Source of the DNA: Lachnospiraceae bacterium UBA2864
Lineage (GTDB): Bacteria > Bacillota > Clostridia > Lachnospirales > Lachnospiraceae
Length of the DNA: 60,628 nt
Reading direction: 5' to 3'
NCBI GenBank assembly: GCA_002350525.1
Contig: DEFA01000020.1
Location: 1-60,628, forward strand
The number at the start of each line of letters is the position of its first letter. Within the stretch, counting starts at the first letter, position 1. Positions 36,093 to 45,613 of the stretch are shown piece by piece. A program made the position numbers and the translations under genes. The notes below the pieces were generated by a model, which was given only the letters and a program-made list of their open reading frames with translations, was not told the origin of the DNA and did not search any database.

Positions 36093-37808
36093 ATGTCCAG
36101 AGAATTTAAATGGGAGTACATAAGGCGACAGCAGAAGTTTTACCGGGCATTTGCCTTCATCATCATCGCTTCGCTGATCATATCAAGAACTTGCGGGCTG
36201 CTCCAAAGTACCAGGTTAATGGTATATTATGTGGTTATCACGACCTTGGCATGTATGGCGGATCAGATATTTGCCGTATTTGCTAAACGTGAAAGCTTTA
36301 ACGGCAGGACTTATAAGATAAAATGTCTTCTTTTCTTTATCCTGTTTGCCATTGGAGGAATCTTCGGCAGTCTGACTTTGCCACTTGTGATTCTATATCT
36401 GGTATACGGGATTCTTATCATTTGCGAAGATCTCATAATGGATGATCTGTTTGACAGTTATAAGGGCTATACATTTACTATCATTTATGTGCTGCTTCTC
36501 AGTGCCGGGATAATAATCCCTTATGTGAAGAAGGAGATTCAGTCGGCTGACATAGTTATCTTTGGTGCCATGATCATCGGTATCGGCCTGGCGGTTGTAC
36601 TGGTTAGGCGTATATCCATACTTGTGGCTACTTCGTGGAGCGAAAAGTTCAATGATGTGTATTATAAGAGTCAGGATGTGCAGAAGGAGAACGAGAAGCT
36701 TCTTGAACTCCAGGAGAGGATTGAAGAAGTCAACAATGCCATCAATTATCAGAAAGTTCAGCTTTCAGAGACGAACTCGGCTCTTGAGAAGAAAAACATT
36801 GAGATTCATTCTCTTATGGATGTCATGATATCATACACAAAAAGTTTTGATGTTGATGCTGATATAAAAAGTATGATAAGGAGCATTAAGGAAGTTAAGA
36901 ATGCAAGTCTTGTCGCAATGTTTATAGAGAAGGATGCTTGTTTTAACAAAGAGCCGATATTCGAGTTTGAATCAAATGAGAACTATGCACCGAATACTAT
37001 CAGGAAGGACACGGTTGAGACCCTCAATATTTTCAGGAAGAACGGAAGCCGTGAACCGCTTGTTATCGCAGAGAATTATATACATAATCGTTCTATATTT
37101 GAGAGAAAGGGCTGCTGCATAAGTGCATTTCCGGCTTATGAAAATGATGAGCTTTACGGAGTTCTCATCGTAGCCGGAGACAAGTATGATTTCTTCTTCA
37201 GCGGTTATGATTATTACAAGTCTGCAGTGGTTGATTTTACCGCGTCGCTTATAAGTGACAGGCTGTATCTTACGATGGAAGATATGGCGAAGAGAGACGG
37301 ACTTACGAAAATCTATAACAGAATACATTTTAATCGTTTTTATGATGAAATGCTTGACAATATAAAGAATAACGGCGGAACAATCTCCGTACTTATGGCA
37401 GATATAGATCATTTTAAGAAAGTAAATGATACATTCGGTCATCTGGCAGGCGATGAAGCTATTAAGGCACTTGCCAAGATAGATGAAAAGATTGCAAAGA
37501 AATATGGATGTGAAGCAGTACGTTTTGGCGGAGAAGAATTTCTGCTTGTCATGAATGGCAAGAACCTGGATGAGGCCTATAGGATTGCAGAAGAACTTCA
37601 TAAGGCTATCCGTGAGGATGTTATAGAATTTGAAGGCCGTGAGATAAAGATAAATACAAGTATTGGAGTAGCGAATTATCCGGAAACCGTACAGGAACTT
37701 GATAAGGTTCTTGACAGAGCTGATAAGGCTATGTATTATGGTAAGACACATGGTCGTGGAAGAATTATAATCGATGGCCGTTGGGATCCCGAGGATATGG
37801 ATAAATAA
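36093..37808 (+). CDS. Membrane diguanylate cyclase (GGDEF protein)
   Basis: A 571-residue protein. Residues about 16-180 hold six membrane helices. A coiled coil follows (about 195-245), then a GAF-like sensory region (about 250-395) and a C-terminal GGDEF domain (about 400-565). The domain starts RDGLTKIYNR, has the metal/substrate segment ADIDHFKKVNDTFGH, and carries an active-site motif GGEEF at 479-483. It should make c-di-GMP from two GTP in response to a signal. The autoinhibitory RxxD site five residues before the motif is absent (the segment reads KYGC), so product inhibition at a classical I-site is unlikely. c-di-GMP commonly controls type IV pili in Firmicutes, and this gene directly follows the pilus locus. 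Confidence 0.93.
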   Translation: MSREFKWEYIRRQQKFYRAFAFIIIASLIISRTCGLLQSTRLMVYYVVITTLACMADQIFAVFAKRESFNGRTYKIKCLLFFILFAIGGIFGSLTLPLVILYLVYGILIICEDLIMDDLFDSYKGYTFTIIYVLLLSAGIIIPYVKKEIQSADIVIFGAMIIGIGLAVVLVRRISILVATSWSEKFNDVYYKSQDVQKENEKLLELQERIEEVNNAINYQKVQLSETNSALEKKNIEIHSLMDVMISYTKSFDVDADIKSMIRSIKEVKNASLVAMFIEKDACFNKEPIFEFESNENYAPNTIRKDTVETLNIFRKNGSREPLVIAENYIHNRSIFERKGCCISAFPAYENDELYGVLIVAGDKYDFFFSGYDYYKSAVVDFTASLISDRLYLTMEDMAKRDGLTKIYNRIHFNRFYDEMLDNIKNNGGTISVLMADIDHFKKVNDTFGHLAGDEAIKALAKIDEKIAKKYGCEAVRFGGEEFLLVMNGKNLDEAYRIAEELHKAIREDVIEFEGREIKINTSIGVANYPETVQELDKVLDRADKAMYYGKTHGRGRIIIDGRWDPEDMDK

Positions 37809-37841
37809 GTTGCTTTTCTGGCAACAAATAAGCTATAATTA

Positions 37842-37870
37842 TACAGCCCTTCGGATTCTGAAGGGCTGTA
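37842..37870 (+). terminator. Hairpin after the GGDEF gene
   Basis: TACAGCCCTTC (37842-37852) pairs perfectly with GAAGGGCTGTA (37860-37870). The trailing T run (ATTGTTT) is weak. Confidence 0.7.
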
Positions 37871-37929
37871 ATTGTTTATGAATTTACCAAAGGAGTATGA
37901 CCTTTGAGGTAAAAAGTGAGGTAATGCAA

Positions 37930-38814
37930 ATGGAAGATTACATTTTAAGTTGTTGTTCATCATGTGACCTTTCCAATGAATGGATAGAGAAGAGAAATCT
38001 TCACTATGTCAGCTTCAAGGTTCTGGTAGGAGATGAAATTAAGTTAGATGATATGGGTAAGAGCTTTTCTCCATGGGAGATGTATAAACTCATGGAAAAT
38101 GGCACCGATACCAAAACTTCTCAGGTAAGTGTCGGAGAGTATATGGATTACTTTGAACCGTTTCTTCAGGACGGAAAGGATATAATCCATGTTACCTTGT
38201 CAACAGGAATCTCCGGTACATATAACAGTGCTTGTCAGGCAGCTGATGAGCTTGCCGAGAAATATCCCGCAAGAAAGATTACCATAATAGACTCGCTTGC
38301 AGCATCTTCAGGTTACGGTCTTCTGATGGATCTCGCCGCAGATAAGCGTGATGAGGGAATGAGCTATGATAATCTTGTGATGTGGATAGAGAATTATAAG
38401 TTAAATGTCATTCACTGGTTCTTCTCAACCGATCTGACATACTATATAAAGGGTGGCCGTATTTCTAAAGCGGCGGGCCTTGTGGGGCAGATGCTTAATA
38501 TATGTCCGCTTCTGAATGTTGATTATAACGGAAAGCTTACGCCACGCGAAAAGATCAGAACCAAGAAGAAGGTTGTAAAGAGAATCGTTGAGAAGATGGT
38601 TGAAGAGGCCGATGATGATCAGGATTATTATGGAAAATGCTTTATATCCAATTCTGATAAGGAACTGGCACTTGAAGTCCAGAGAGAGATAGAAAAGTAT
38701 TTCCCTAATCTCAGAGGAAAAATACAGCATTTCGATATAGGCTGTACGATCGGAGCCCATACGGGTCCGGGTACGGTGGCGGTTTTCTTTACAGGAAAGA
38801 GAAGAATTGATTGA
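37930..38814 (+). CDS. DegV family fatty-acid-binding protein
   Basis: A 294-residue DegV/FakB-type protein. The start MEDYILSCCSSCDLS is the family N-terminus, STGISGTYNSACQAA is the conserved lipid-head-group site, and TIIDSLAASSGYGLL and YIKGGRISKAAGLVGQML are the other family blocks. DegV proteins bind a fatty acid and, as FakB, present it to the kinase FakA; no FakA gene is nearby. ATG 37930 is preferred over 37897 because GAGG lies eight bases upstream, whereas the AAAGGAG before 37897 is only one base away from that ATG. The family call is secure; the lipid preference is unknown. Confidence 0.9.
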   Translation: MEDYILSCCSSCDLSNEWIEKRNLHYVSFKVLVGDEIKLDDMGKSFSPWEMYKLMENGTDTKTSQVSVGEYMDYFEPFLQDGKDIIHVTLSTGISGTYNSACQAADELAEKYPARKITIIDSLAASSGYGLLMDLAADKRDEGMSYDNLVMWIENYKLNVIHWFFSTDLTYYIKGGRISKAAGLVGQMLNICPLLNVDYNGKLTPREKIRTKKKVVKRIVEKMVEEADDDQDYYGKCFISNSDKELALEVQREIEKYFPNLRGKIQHFDIGCTIGAHTGPGTVAVFFTGKRRID

Positions 38815-38869
38815 TTTGACCGATTTCAATAAATAGGTTCAGAAAAAATGATAGAAAGAGGCTTTTGAT

Positions 38870-39967
38870 ATGAGCAAGATTATATTAACTGGTGACAGAC
38901 CGACAGGAAGACTGCATCTGGGACATTATGTGGGTTCACTGAAGAGAAGAGTTGAACTTCAGAACAGCGGTGAATATGATAAGATATTTATCATGATTGC
39001 AGACGCTCAGGCGTTGACGGATAACTTTGATAATCCCGATAAGATCAGGGATAATATCATAGAAGTGGCGCTGGATTATCTGTCGGTGGGACTTGATCCG
39101 GAGAAGGCAAATCTCTTTATCCAGTCCTATGTTACCGAACTGACGGAGCTTACATTTTATTACATGAATCTTGTTACGGTTTCAAGACTTGAAAGAAATC
39201 CGACGGTTAAATCAGAGATACAGATGAGGAATTTTGAAACCAGTATCCCGGTTGGTTTCTTCACATATCCTATAAGTCAGGCATCTGATATTACAGCATT
39301 TAAGGCAACGGTTGTACCTGTAGGCGAGGATCAGCTTCCTATGATCGAACAGACAAGGGAGATTGTTCGTAAGTTCAACGCAACCTATGGTAACGGAGAG
39401 GAAATCCTGGTTGAGCCTAAGGCTCTTATTCCGGAAAATTCTATCTGTTGCAGACTTCCGGGAACCGACGGAAAAGCTAAGATGAGTAAGTCTCTCGGTA
39501 ACTGTATCTACCTTTCGGATGATGCTGAGACTGTAAGACAGAAAGTTATGAGTATGTATACCGATCCTGATCATATCAAGGTGACAGATCCGGGCAAGGT
39601 AGAAGGAAATGCAGTATTTACTTATCTTGATGCGTTTGCTACAGATGATTCTTTCGCAGAATTCCTTCCTGAATACAAGAATCTGGATGAACTTAAGGAT
39701 CATTACAGACGTGGCGGACTTGGCGATGTAAAGGTCAAGAAGCTTCTCTTAAATGTTATCAATAAGGAACTTGAACCGATCAGAGCAAGACGTGCCGAAT
39801 ATGAGAAGGATATACCGGGAGTATATGAGATACTGAAGAAAGGTTCCGAGGCCGCTCAGAAAGAAGCTGCCGAAACACTTGCGGCGGTTAAAGCAGCCAT
39901 GAAGATCAATTATTTTGAAGACTCGGCTCTTATACAGGGACAGCAGGAAAAATTCAATAATAAGTAA
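38870..39967 (+). CDS. trpS: Tryptophanyl-tRNA synthetase
   Basis: A 365-residue class I synthetase that charges tRNA-Trp. The HIGH-equivalent is HLGHYVGS in TGDRPTGRLHLGHYVGSL near the N-terminus, followed by IMIADAQALTDN. The tryptophan-site region includes VPVGEDQLPMIEQTREI and the KMSKS loop is KAKMSKSLGN near residue 205. The start has AGAGG upstream. The leader is too short (55 bases after the previous stop) for a T-box, and none is seen. Confidence 0.97.
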   Translation: MSKIILTGDRPTGRLHLGHYVGSLKRRVELQNSGEYDKIFIMIADAQALTDNFDNPDKIRDNIIEVALDYLSVGLDPEKANLFIQSYVTELTELTFYYMNLVTVSRLERNPTVKSEIQMRNFETSIPVGFFTYPISQASDITAFKATVVPVGEDQLPMIEQTREIVRKFNATYGNGEEILVEPKALIPENSICCRLPGTDGKAKMSKSLGNCIYLSDDAETVRQKVMSMYTDPDHIKVTDPGKVEGNAVFTYLDAFATDDSFAEFLPEYKNLDELKDHYRRGGLGDVKVKKLLLNVINKELEPIRARRAEYEKDIPGVYEILKKGSEAAQKEAAETLAAVKAAMKINYFEDSALIQGQQEKFNNK

Positions 39968-39972
39968 TATCG

Positions 39973-39998
39973 ATCCCCGACGGCAGTCGGGGATTTTT
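39973..39998 (+). terminator. Terminator after trpS
   Basis: ATCCCCGAC (39973-39981) pairs perfectly with GTCGGGGAT (39986-39994), with a GGCA loop and a T run. Confidence 0.93.
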
Positions 39999-40122
39999 CT
40001 ATACATGATAAGTATTGTTATGGCGCTATAAGAGCAGAAACGTTTGTAAAAGGTATCTGTTTGGGGTAAGATATATATGCAAGTGCAGTAAGGCGATTTT
40101 ATGAGCTTTGGGGGAAACAGAG

Positions 40123-40572
40123 ATGATTTATACGAATCTTACGAGAAAAGCCATTATGGTGGCGTATAAAGCCCATGAGGGGCAAATGGACAGAGCAGGT
40201 CTGCCGTATATTCTTCATCCGATACATGTTGCGGAACAGATGAAGGATGAGGACACATGTGTTGTTGCGCTTCTGCATGATGTGATCGAGGATACGGATA
40301 TTACATTGGAAGATCTGAGAGTGTATGGCTTTACGGAAGCTCAGATTGAGGGCGTACGCATTATGACTCATGAAGAGGGCGTGGAGTATTTTGACTATAT
40401 CCGTACTGTAAAAACTAATCCGCTGGCACTTGCGGTAAAGCTTGAAGATCTTAAGCATAATTCGGATGAGACCAGGATAATAGATATGACCGACAAAGAT
40501 ATTAAGCGACTGGAGAAGTATAAGAAGGCTTTGAAAATCCTCACTGATCAGGAAGAGGCCGGGGATGAATAA
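40123..40572 (+). CDS. HD-domain phosphohydrolase, small RelA/SpoT-like
   Basis: A 149-residue protein with the HD metal-dependent hydrolase signature. It has ILHPIHVAEQM and VVALLHDVIEDTDIT (the HD pair), and VKLEDLKHNSD in place of the usual KLADLRHN segment. The fold matches the hydrolase half of RelA/SpoT and stand-alone small alarmone hydrolase-like proteins; no synthetase domain is present. It may degrade (p)ppGpp or another nucleotide, which is not proven. ATG 40123 (GGGGGAA upstream) is preferred over TTG 40108. Confidence 0.85.
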   Translation: MIYTNLTRKAIMVAYKAHEGQMDRAGLPYILHPIHVAEQMKDEDTCVVALLHDVIEDTDITLEDLRVYGFTEAQIEGVRIMTHEEGVEYFDYIRTVKTNPLALAVKLEDLKHNSDETRIIDMTDKDIKRLEKYKKALKILTDQEEAGDE

Positions 40573-40620
40573 GCCGGGACAGAAAAATGGAATTAATCGG
40601 TACGGGATGACAGACAGTGT

Positions 40621-41592
40621 ATGAATTATATATCAACGAATGATTACATGAAAAAAGTCTTCGGTAAGAAGATATATAAAATATCCGTAAACGGCGGGTT
40701 TACATGCCCGAACAGAGACGGTACGAAGGGTACTTCGGGGTGTGTATTCTGTTCAGGGTATGGGTCGGGAGACTTCTCCGAAGATGCTGCGCTTTCCGTG
40801 ACTGAACAGATAGAAAGAGCCAGGGGACGGGTCGAGGCGAAGATGCCGCGCAGAAGTAATAGTACAGAACGTGATTCCGGTAATTATATGGCATACTTTC
40901 AGGCATTTACCAATACCTATGCACCAACAGAGAGGTTGAGAGCGCTTTTTACGGAAGCGATGAATCATCCCGATATTGTGGGGATATCGGTCGCAACGAG
41001 ACCGGACTGCCTTCCTGATGAAGTGATAGATCTTCTGCAGGAACTGAATAATGTAAAACCGGTATGGATAGAACTCGGACTTCAGACCATTCATAAGAAA
41101 AGTTCGGATTATATAAGGCGGGGATATGAGCTTTCTGTATATGATGATGCAGTAAAGAGACTTCACGGAAAGGTATCGCATATAATAACGCATGTTATTC
41201 TGGGACTTCCGGGAGAGACAAGGGAAGATATGCTGGATACAGTGAGATATGTCGGGACACTGTCTCAAAAAATCCGGGAAGGTGCTGCTTTGGACAGGAT
41301 TGGTGCTGAAGGAAAGAAAGTTGTGCAAGAGCCGGAGTTCGGAATCAAGCTTCAGCTTCTGCATGTGATAAGAGGGACTGACCTCGAGAAAGATTATCTG
41401 GACGGGAAGTTCAGCTGCATGTCCATGGAAGAATATGTGAATCTGATTCATGACTGTATAGAACTGATTCCTGATAATATGGTCGTTCACCGTATCACCG
41501 GAGACGGAGCCAAGAAAACACTTGTTGCGCCTCTTTGGAGTGCGGATAAGAAGAAAGTGCTTAATGCATTGAATAGAAAACTCAAAGAATGA
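40621..41592 (+). CDS. TIGR01212-family radical SAM protein (YhcC-like)
   Basis: A 323-residue radical SAM protein. The iron-sulphur ligands lie in GFTCPNRDGTKGTSGCVFCS, where the first two Cys are separated by 11 residues rather than the classical three, as is typical of the YhcC/TIGR01212 group. Other family blocks are YFQAFTNTYAP, SVATRPDCLP, WIELGLQTIH and HVILGLPGETREDM. A 20-residue charged segment (about 220-240) seems to be a lineage insertion. The target of the reaction is unknown for this family. The ribosome site is weak. Confidence 0.88.
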   Translation: MNYISTNDYMKKVFGKKIYKISVNGGFTCPNRDGTKGTSGCVFCSGYGSGDFSEDAALSVTEQIERARGRVEAKMPRRSNSTERDSGNYMAYFQAFTNTYAPTERLRALFTEAMNHPDIVGISVATRPDCLPDEVIDLLQELNNVKPVWIELGLQTIHKKSSDYIRRGYELSVYDDAVKRLHGKVSHIITHVILGLPGETREDMLDTVRYVGTLSQKIREGAALDRIGAEGKKVVQEPEFGIKLQLLHVIRGTDLEKDYLDGKFSCMSMEEYVNLIHDCIELIPDNMVVHRITGDGAKKTLVAPLWSADKKKVLNALNRKLKE

Positions 41593-41619
41593 TGCTCTGG
41601 CATTTCGGAAGGTTTATAC

Positions 41620-42324
41620 ATGATTAATAAATCTATAGATGATATTTATAATAAAAAATTGCTTGTGGTCGAGGATGAGCCTGAGATAAGAGATATCCTG
41701 AATAATTATCTTACAAATGAGGGGTATGAGGTGGTTCTCGCTTCGGACGGGGTTGAGGCTATCAGTCTCTTTGCAGGAGGGAGTTTTGATCTGGTGATCC
41801 TTGACATTATGATGCCGAAGATAGATGGATACGGTGTGTGTGAAGTTATCAAAAAGCAGTCGGATGTTCCGGTAATATTCCTGTCTGCACTAAATGATGA
41901 TAAGTCGCAGATAAAAGGATATGATCTGATGGCGGATGATTACGTTACAAAGCCTTTCTCCATGCCGATATTTCTTCGAAAGGTAAATGCACTTTTAAGA
42001 CGCAGTGATTCGGCAGAAACAAGACATGACAAGGTACTCATCTGCGGAGATATCATTATAAATTCGGATACGATGAGCGTAACGGTAAAAGGAAAGAATA
42101 TTGAACTTACTTCTCGTGAGTTTGATATACTGCTGACTCTCGCGAAGAATCCGGGCAGAGTATACAGCAGAGAGATGCTGCTTAATCTTCTGTGGGATTT
42201 TGATTCTCTGGTAGATGAAAGAATAGTAGACAGCCATATCAAGAATCTTCGTCATAAGATCGGCGGAGATTATATAGAGACGGTAAGAGGCAGGGGGTAT
42301 AGGATTGATAAGAAGACTGATTAG
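41620..42324 (+). CDS. OmpR/PhoB-type response regulator
   Basis: A 234-residue DNA-binding response regulator. The receiver domain (about 10-125) has acidic residues EDEPE, the phospho-acceptor Asp in LVILDIMMPK and the Lys in VTKPFS. The winged-helix DNA-binding domain (about 135-232) has LTSREFDILLTLAKNPGRVY and ends with VRGRGYRI. GGAAGG lies seven bases before the ATG. It overlaps the downstream kinase gene by 20 bases, so they are a coupled pair. Confidence 0.95.
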   Translation: MINKSIDDIYNKKLLVVEDEPEIRDILNNYLTNEGYEVVLASDGVEAISLFAGGSFDLVILDIMMPKIDGYGVCEVIKKQSDVPVIFLSALNDDKSQIKGYDLMADDYVTKPFSMPIFLRKVNALLRRSDSAETRHDKVLICGDIIINSDTMSVTVKGKNIELTSREFDILLTLAKNPGRVYSREMLLNLLWDFDSLVDERIVDSHIKNLRHKIGGDYIETVRGRGYRIDKKTD

Positions 42325-43699
42325 AGGATTATCATTCAAAGTATTCCTGATCTCCTTTATCATACAGATCCTGTCAGGCGGCCTGATATGTTTCCTTCTG
42401 TATTCCAGAACGCCGGAAATGTTATATTCTCCCGTTGATGCCCTTGACGACCTTGCGGAGAAGCTCGAAAGATCTCCGAGATCAAAGGCTGGAAAGCTGA
42501 TAGATGATTTTATCGAAGAGACGGGAATGGATATCGCTATATATGTAGTCGATGATTATAGAGCGGGGAAATATAATGAACCCGTGAATACAATAGGAAC
42601 CCGAAGCCTCAGATCGTACGGTCATATTGATAGTGCCATGAAGAAGCTGGACGATGGCGGAATGATGGGAACATACGGTTTTTCGCCTACCGATGATGAT
42701 ACGGAATATATAATCCAGTATTTCGATTACGGTGAAAAGCATAATCTTATACCGAGGGCACTGGCCGGAAGCTATAAATATATAGTTATCATCCTGGTGC
42801 TTATATCCCTTGTCAGCTCATTTATATATGCATATCTTTTTGCAAGACCGGTGAAGAAACTCAGTAAGGTGTCCGAGAAGATGGCAGAAATGGATTTCAC
42901 GGTAAAGTGCGACGACAGGCGGAAAGATGAGATCGGAGATCTTGCCAGAAATCTTAATCTGATGTCTGCAACACTGGATCAGAAGATAAATGAACTCGAA
43001 AATGAGATAGAAAGAGTAAAGGAACTTGAGAGTCAGAAGGAAATGTTCTTCGCTGCGGCTTCTCATGAGCTGAAGACTCCGGTTACGGTTCTTGAAGGAA
43101 ATATCAGAGGAATGGCAGAGGGTATCGGACCATATGCGGATCATGATGTATATCTTGCCAGATCTCTTCGTACTGTAAAGCAGATGGAGTCTCTCATAAA
43201 TGAAATCCTTACAGCATCCAAGATGCAGTCTTCCGGTGAAATGGCGGTATCAAAAGTCGACATGTCCGAAGTACTGAACAGGAAGCTTACGGAATCGGAA
43301 GACCTTTTCACGATAAGGAATATCACCGTAACGAAGGAGATAGAGAAGAATTTGTTCTTCGAAGGAAATGCGAATCTTACTGCACTTGCCATAGGTGCAT
43401 TTATAAGCAATGCGGTATTCTATTCAGAAGAAGGGACAACGGTAAATGTTACTTCCTGCCGCGGGAAAGAAAATATTATAACAGAGATAAGAAACAGCGG
43501 AGCTTTCGTTTATGAGAAGGATCTTCCGCATCTCTTCGAGCCGTTCTACAGAGCGGAATCATCAAAGAACGGCAAAATGGAAGGAAGCGGACTCGGCCTG
43601 TATCTGGCGAATCTAATCATTACGAGGCAGAACGGAACCGCAGAAATATCCAATACATCCGAAGGCGTTATGGCAAGGATAATCCTTCCGTGCATATAA
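42305..43699 (+). CDS. Membrane sensor histidine kinase
   Basis: A 464-residue kinase. Two membrane helices (about 10-32 and 158-180) flank an extracytoplasmic sensor of about 125 residues. A HAMP domain (about 180-232) follows, then the dimerisation/phospho-acceptor site AAASHELKTPVTVLEG (His near 253). The ATPase domain has the N box ISNAVFYSEEGTT, DLPHLFEPFYRAE and the G2 box GSGLGLYLANLI. It starts at TTG 42305, with AGGGGG eight bases upstream inside the regulator gene. The signal is unknown; the closest physical output candidate is the lipoprotein esterase gene downstream. Confidence 0.93.
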   Translation: MIRRLIRGLSFKVFLISFIIQILSGGLICFLLYSRTPEMLYSPVDALDDLAEKLERSPRSKAGKLIDDFIEETGMDIAIYVVDDYRAGKYNEPVNTIGTRSLRSYGHIDSAMKKLDDGGMMGTYGFSPTDDDTEYIIQYFDYGEKHNLIPRALAGSYKYIVIILVLISLVSSFIYAYLFARPVKKLSKVSEKMAEMDFTVKCDDRRKDEIGDLARNLNLMSATLDQKINELENEIERVKELESQKEMFFAAASHELKTPVTVLEGNIRGMAEGIGPYADHDVYLARSLRTVKQMESLINEILTASKMQSSGEMAVSKVDMSEVLNRKLTESEDLFTIRNITVTKEIEKNLFFEGNANLTALAIGAFISNAVFYSEEGTTVNVTSCRGKENIITEIRNSGAFVYEKDLPHLFEPFYRAESSKNGKMEGSGLGLYLANLIITRQNGTAEISNTSEGVMARIILPCI

Positions 43700-43803
43700 T
43701 CCTTTCGTCTGTATAATACTGTCATCCTGATAAACTCCACATAAAATCCATATAGAGTCCCTTTCGGCTCCATATTCATCTGTTAATATACTCATGACAA
43801 TTA

Positions 43804-43830
43804 ATTTGCCACTAATAAGATTTGGCAAAT
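43804..43830. promoter_or_regulatory. Inverted repeat ahead of the lipoprotein esterase gene
   Basis: ATTTGCCA (43804-43811) and TGGCAAAT (43823-43830) form a perfect 8-bp inverted repeat that ends immediately before the GCAGGAGG ribosome site. It could be an operator or an mRNA hairpin close to the start codon. Confidence 0.5.
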
Positions 43831-43847
43831 GTGCAGGAGGTTTTCAG

Positions 43848-45398
43848 ATGAAAAAGAGATTTAGAAGGGGGCTTGTTTTATTTATTGCGGCATCGGCATT
43901 AACGATAGGTATTTCAGGATGCGGAAAGAGTGAGAGACAGCCCGAGATAAGTGAACAGAGCAGTGCTTATGTGAATGACGGTGATGATAGAGATGAAGGA
44001 AAACTCGAAAGCGATGATGAGAGGGAAAATGAAAGTGATGCTGCGGGAAAACTCGTAAATCGTATGACGGAGAAAGAAGCCGGAATGGCGCGGGAGACGG
44101 AGTTTCAGCTTCTTGATAAGCCGTGGGAGAAGGCCGCAGATTCGGATAGTTCAGATGACAATGCTGATGCAAAGACGGATGATAATACCGATGGCAATCG
44201 GGAATACACTGAGGATTACAGCAGTCTGAGTAAAAAAATCTGTTACTGCGAAGGAATCGGAGCTATTGTGTACGGAGAACCGGTATTCAATGCACTGCCT
44301 CCGAAGGATTATGCCGGAGGAGCGGGTAAAGCGATTTTTCTTCATATTGATCCGAAAAGCTCCGAGACATTTACGGAAGAAATCGAATATGACAACCTGA
44401 ATGATGCAAAGGCGAAGTTCCGGGCAGAATATGACGAAGACATCGCAGGCGGTTATCCGAAGGTTCCGGCTGACGAAGCCTATAACAGTCTTATCACGTT
44501 ATATGATGCGGTTGTATCGGGAGATTATGAACTTATAGAAGAGGATTATCTGGATAAATATATGGATTTTTACTATGGCAGTTTCGAGGAAACAGACAGT
44601 GACAGTATGTACTGGGAGATGGACGAGGAGAAGGTGGCTGCCATACAGGATCATATAAGTGAATATCATCTGTATGACGAAGAGCTCGATATGGGATTTA
44701 CGGTACATGTCATCATTCCACCGGCTTACGAGGAAGATAGATCTTATCCTGCACTTGTTATGACAGATGCTGTATGGAGATTTAATGATGTTACGTCGAT
44801 GTATGACGCAATGTCGAAGGGGGAAGCCGGTCCTCAGATACTTGTAACCATTGGTTTCGAATATGATGTGGACGGATGGGATAATGAAGTCCGCGGGAAT
44901 ATCCTGTGCGATCATAAGAAGGAATTTTTGGATTTCATAACCGACAATCTCATGCCGTATCTGGGCAGTGTTTATAATTTTGATTATGATAATTCCACAT
45001 TGTTCGGACATTCGCAGGGAGGAGTATTTACTCATTATGCCGCATTTAATTATGATCTGTATGAGAATAAGCCTTTTAAGAATTATATTATAGGCAGCCC
45101 TACATTTTGGACGCCTTACTTTACATGCGTCAGTGATTATAATGATTATAAGAACGAATACGGATACTTTGACAGGAATGAGAGCTATGACAGGAATCTT
45201 TTTATAACTGCGGGGGATGAAGAGGACGAAGATTATGAAGAGTATTACGGAGATAACGATTCGACACTTGAGGGAGTGGAGAAGCTGCGGAAGAGACTGG
45301 ACGACGCGGGTGTTACGACATATGGAGTAAAGATTTATAACAGCCACCATTTTCAGTATGTTCCGGAAATGCTTCTCGAATATATAAAAAGTAAATAA
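43848..45398 (+). CDS. Lipoprotein esterase (enterochelin esterase-like fold)
   Basis: A 516-residue exported lipoprotein. The signal peptide (MKKRFRRGLVLFIAASALTI) ends in a lipobox-like ISGC, so it should be lipid-anchored outside the membrane. Residues about 25-120 are acidic, Ser/Asp-rich and probably a flexible spacer. Residues about 270-515 fit the esterase D/Fes family: VHVIIPPAYEEDRSYPALV, the nucleophile elbow GHSQGG (Ser389) and a C-terminal His in SHHFQYVPE. The substrate could be an acetylated or feruloylated polysaccharide or a siderophore ester; the sequence does not decide. ATG 43848 (GCAGGAGG eight bases upstream) is preferred over 43794, since the signal peptide starts there. 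Confidence 0.85.
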   Translation: MKKRFRRGLVLFIAASALTIGISGCGKSERQPEISEQSSAYVNDGDDRDEGKLESDDERENESDAAGKLVNRMTEKEAGMARETEFQLLDKPWEKAADSDSSDDNADAKTDDNTDGNREYTEDYSSLSKKICYCEGIGAIVYGEPVFNALPPKDYAGGAGKAIFLHIDPKSSETFTEEIEYDNLNDAKAKFRAEYDEDIAGGYPKVPADEAYNSLITLYDAVVSGDYELIEEDYLDKYMDFYYGSFEETDSDSMYWEMDEEKVAAIQDHISEYHLYDEELDMGFTVHVIIPPAYEEDRSYPALVMTDAVWRFNDVTSMYDAMSKGEAGPQILVTIGFEYDVDGWDNEVRGNILCDHKKEFLDFITDNLMPYLGSVYNFDYDNSTLFGHSQGGVFTHYAAFNYDLYENKPFKNYIIGSPTFWTPYFTCVSDYNDYKNEYGYFDRNESYDRNLFITAGDEEDEDYEEYYGDNDSTLEGVEKLRKRLDDAGVTTYGVKIYNSHHFQYVPEMLLEYIKSK

Positions 45399-45409
45399 TA
45401 TAGGTATAA

Positions 45410-45457
45410 ACAGCAGATGTAAGGGAACAAGAATTCTTCGCATCTGCTGTTTTTTTG
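45410..45457 (+). terminator. Terminator after the esterase gene
   Basis: ACAGCAGATG (45410-45419) pairs perfectly with CATCTGCTGT (45441-45450), followed by a run of T residues. Confidence 0.9.
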
Positions 45458-45584
45458 AAAAGAAAGGGACGGGACAGAAGATACATGAATATAAAGTGAA
45501 TCATTATGAAAAAGAGAAAAGAAGCATTGTGTAAAGATTTTAAATGAAGTAATGAGAAAAAATTATGTTATGGAAAAAAATATA

Positions 45585-45613
45585 TTGACAATGACACATA
45601 GAGAGAGTATAGT
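45585..45613 (+). promoter_or_regulatory. Promoter of the metal-resistance operon
   Basis: TTGACA (45585-45590), a 17-base spacer and TATAGT (45608-45613), near-consensus. The inverted repeat begins one base after the -10 box. Confidence 0.9.

Noticed and set aside
36972..37751. A 259-codon minus-strand frame opposite the GGDEF gene
   Set aside because: It lies entirely within a well-supported gene, has no family features, and has a composition typical of an antisense shadow. The same reasoning removes the 314-codon frame at 44499-45443 and the 320-codon frame at 55507-56469.
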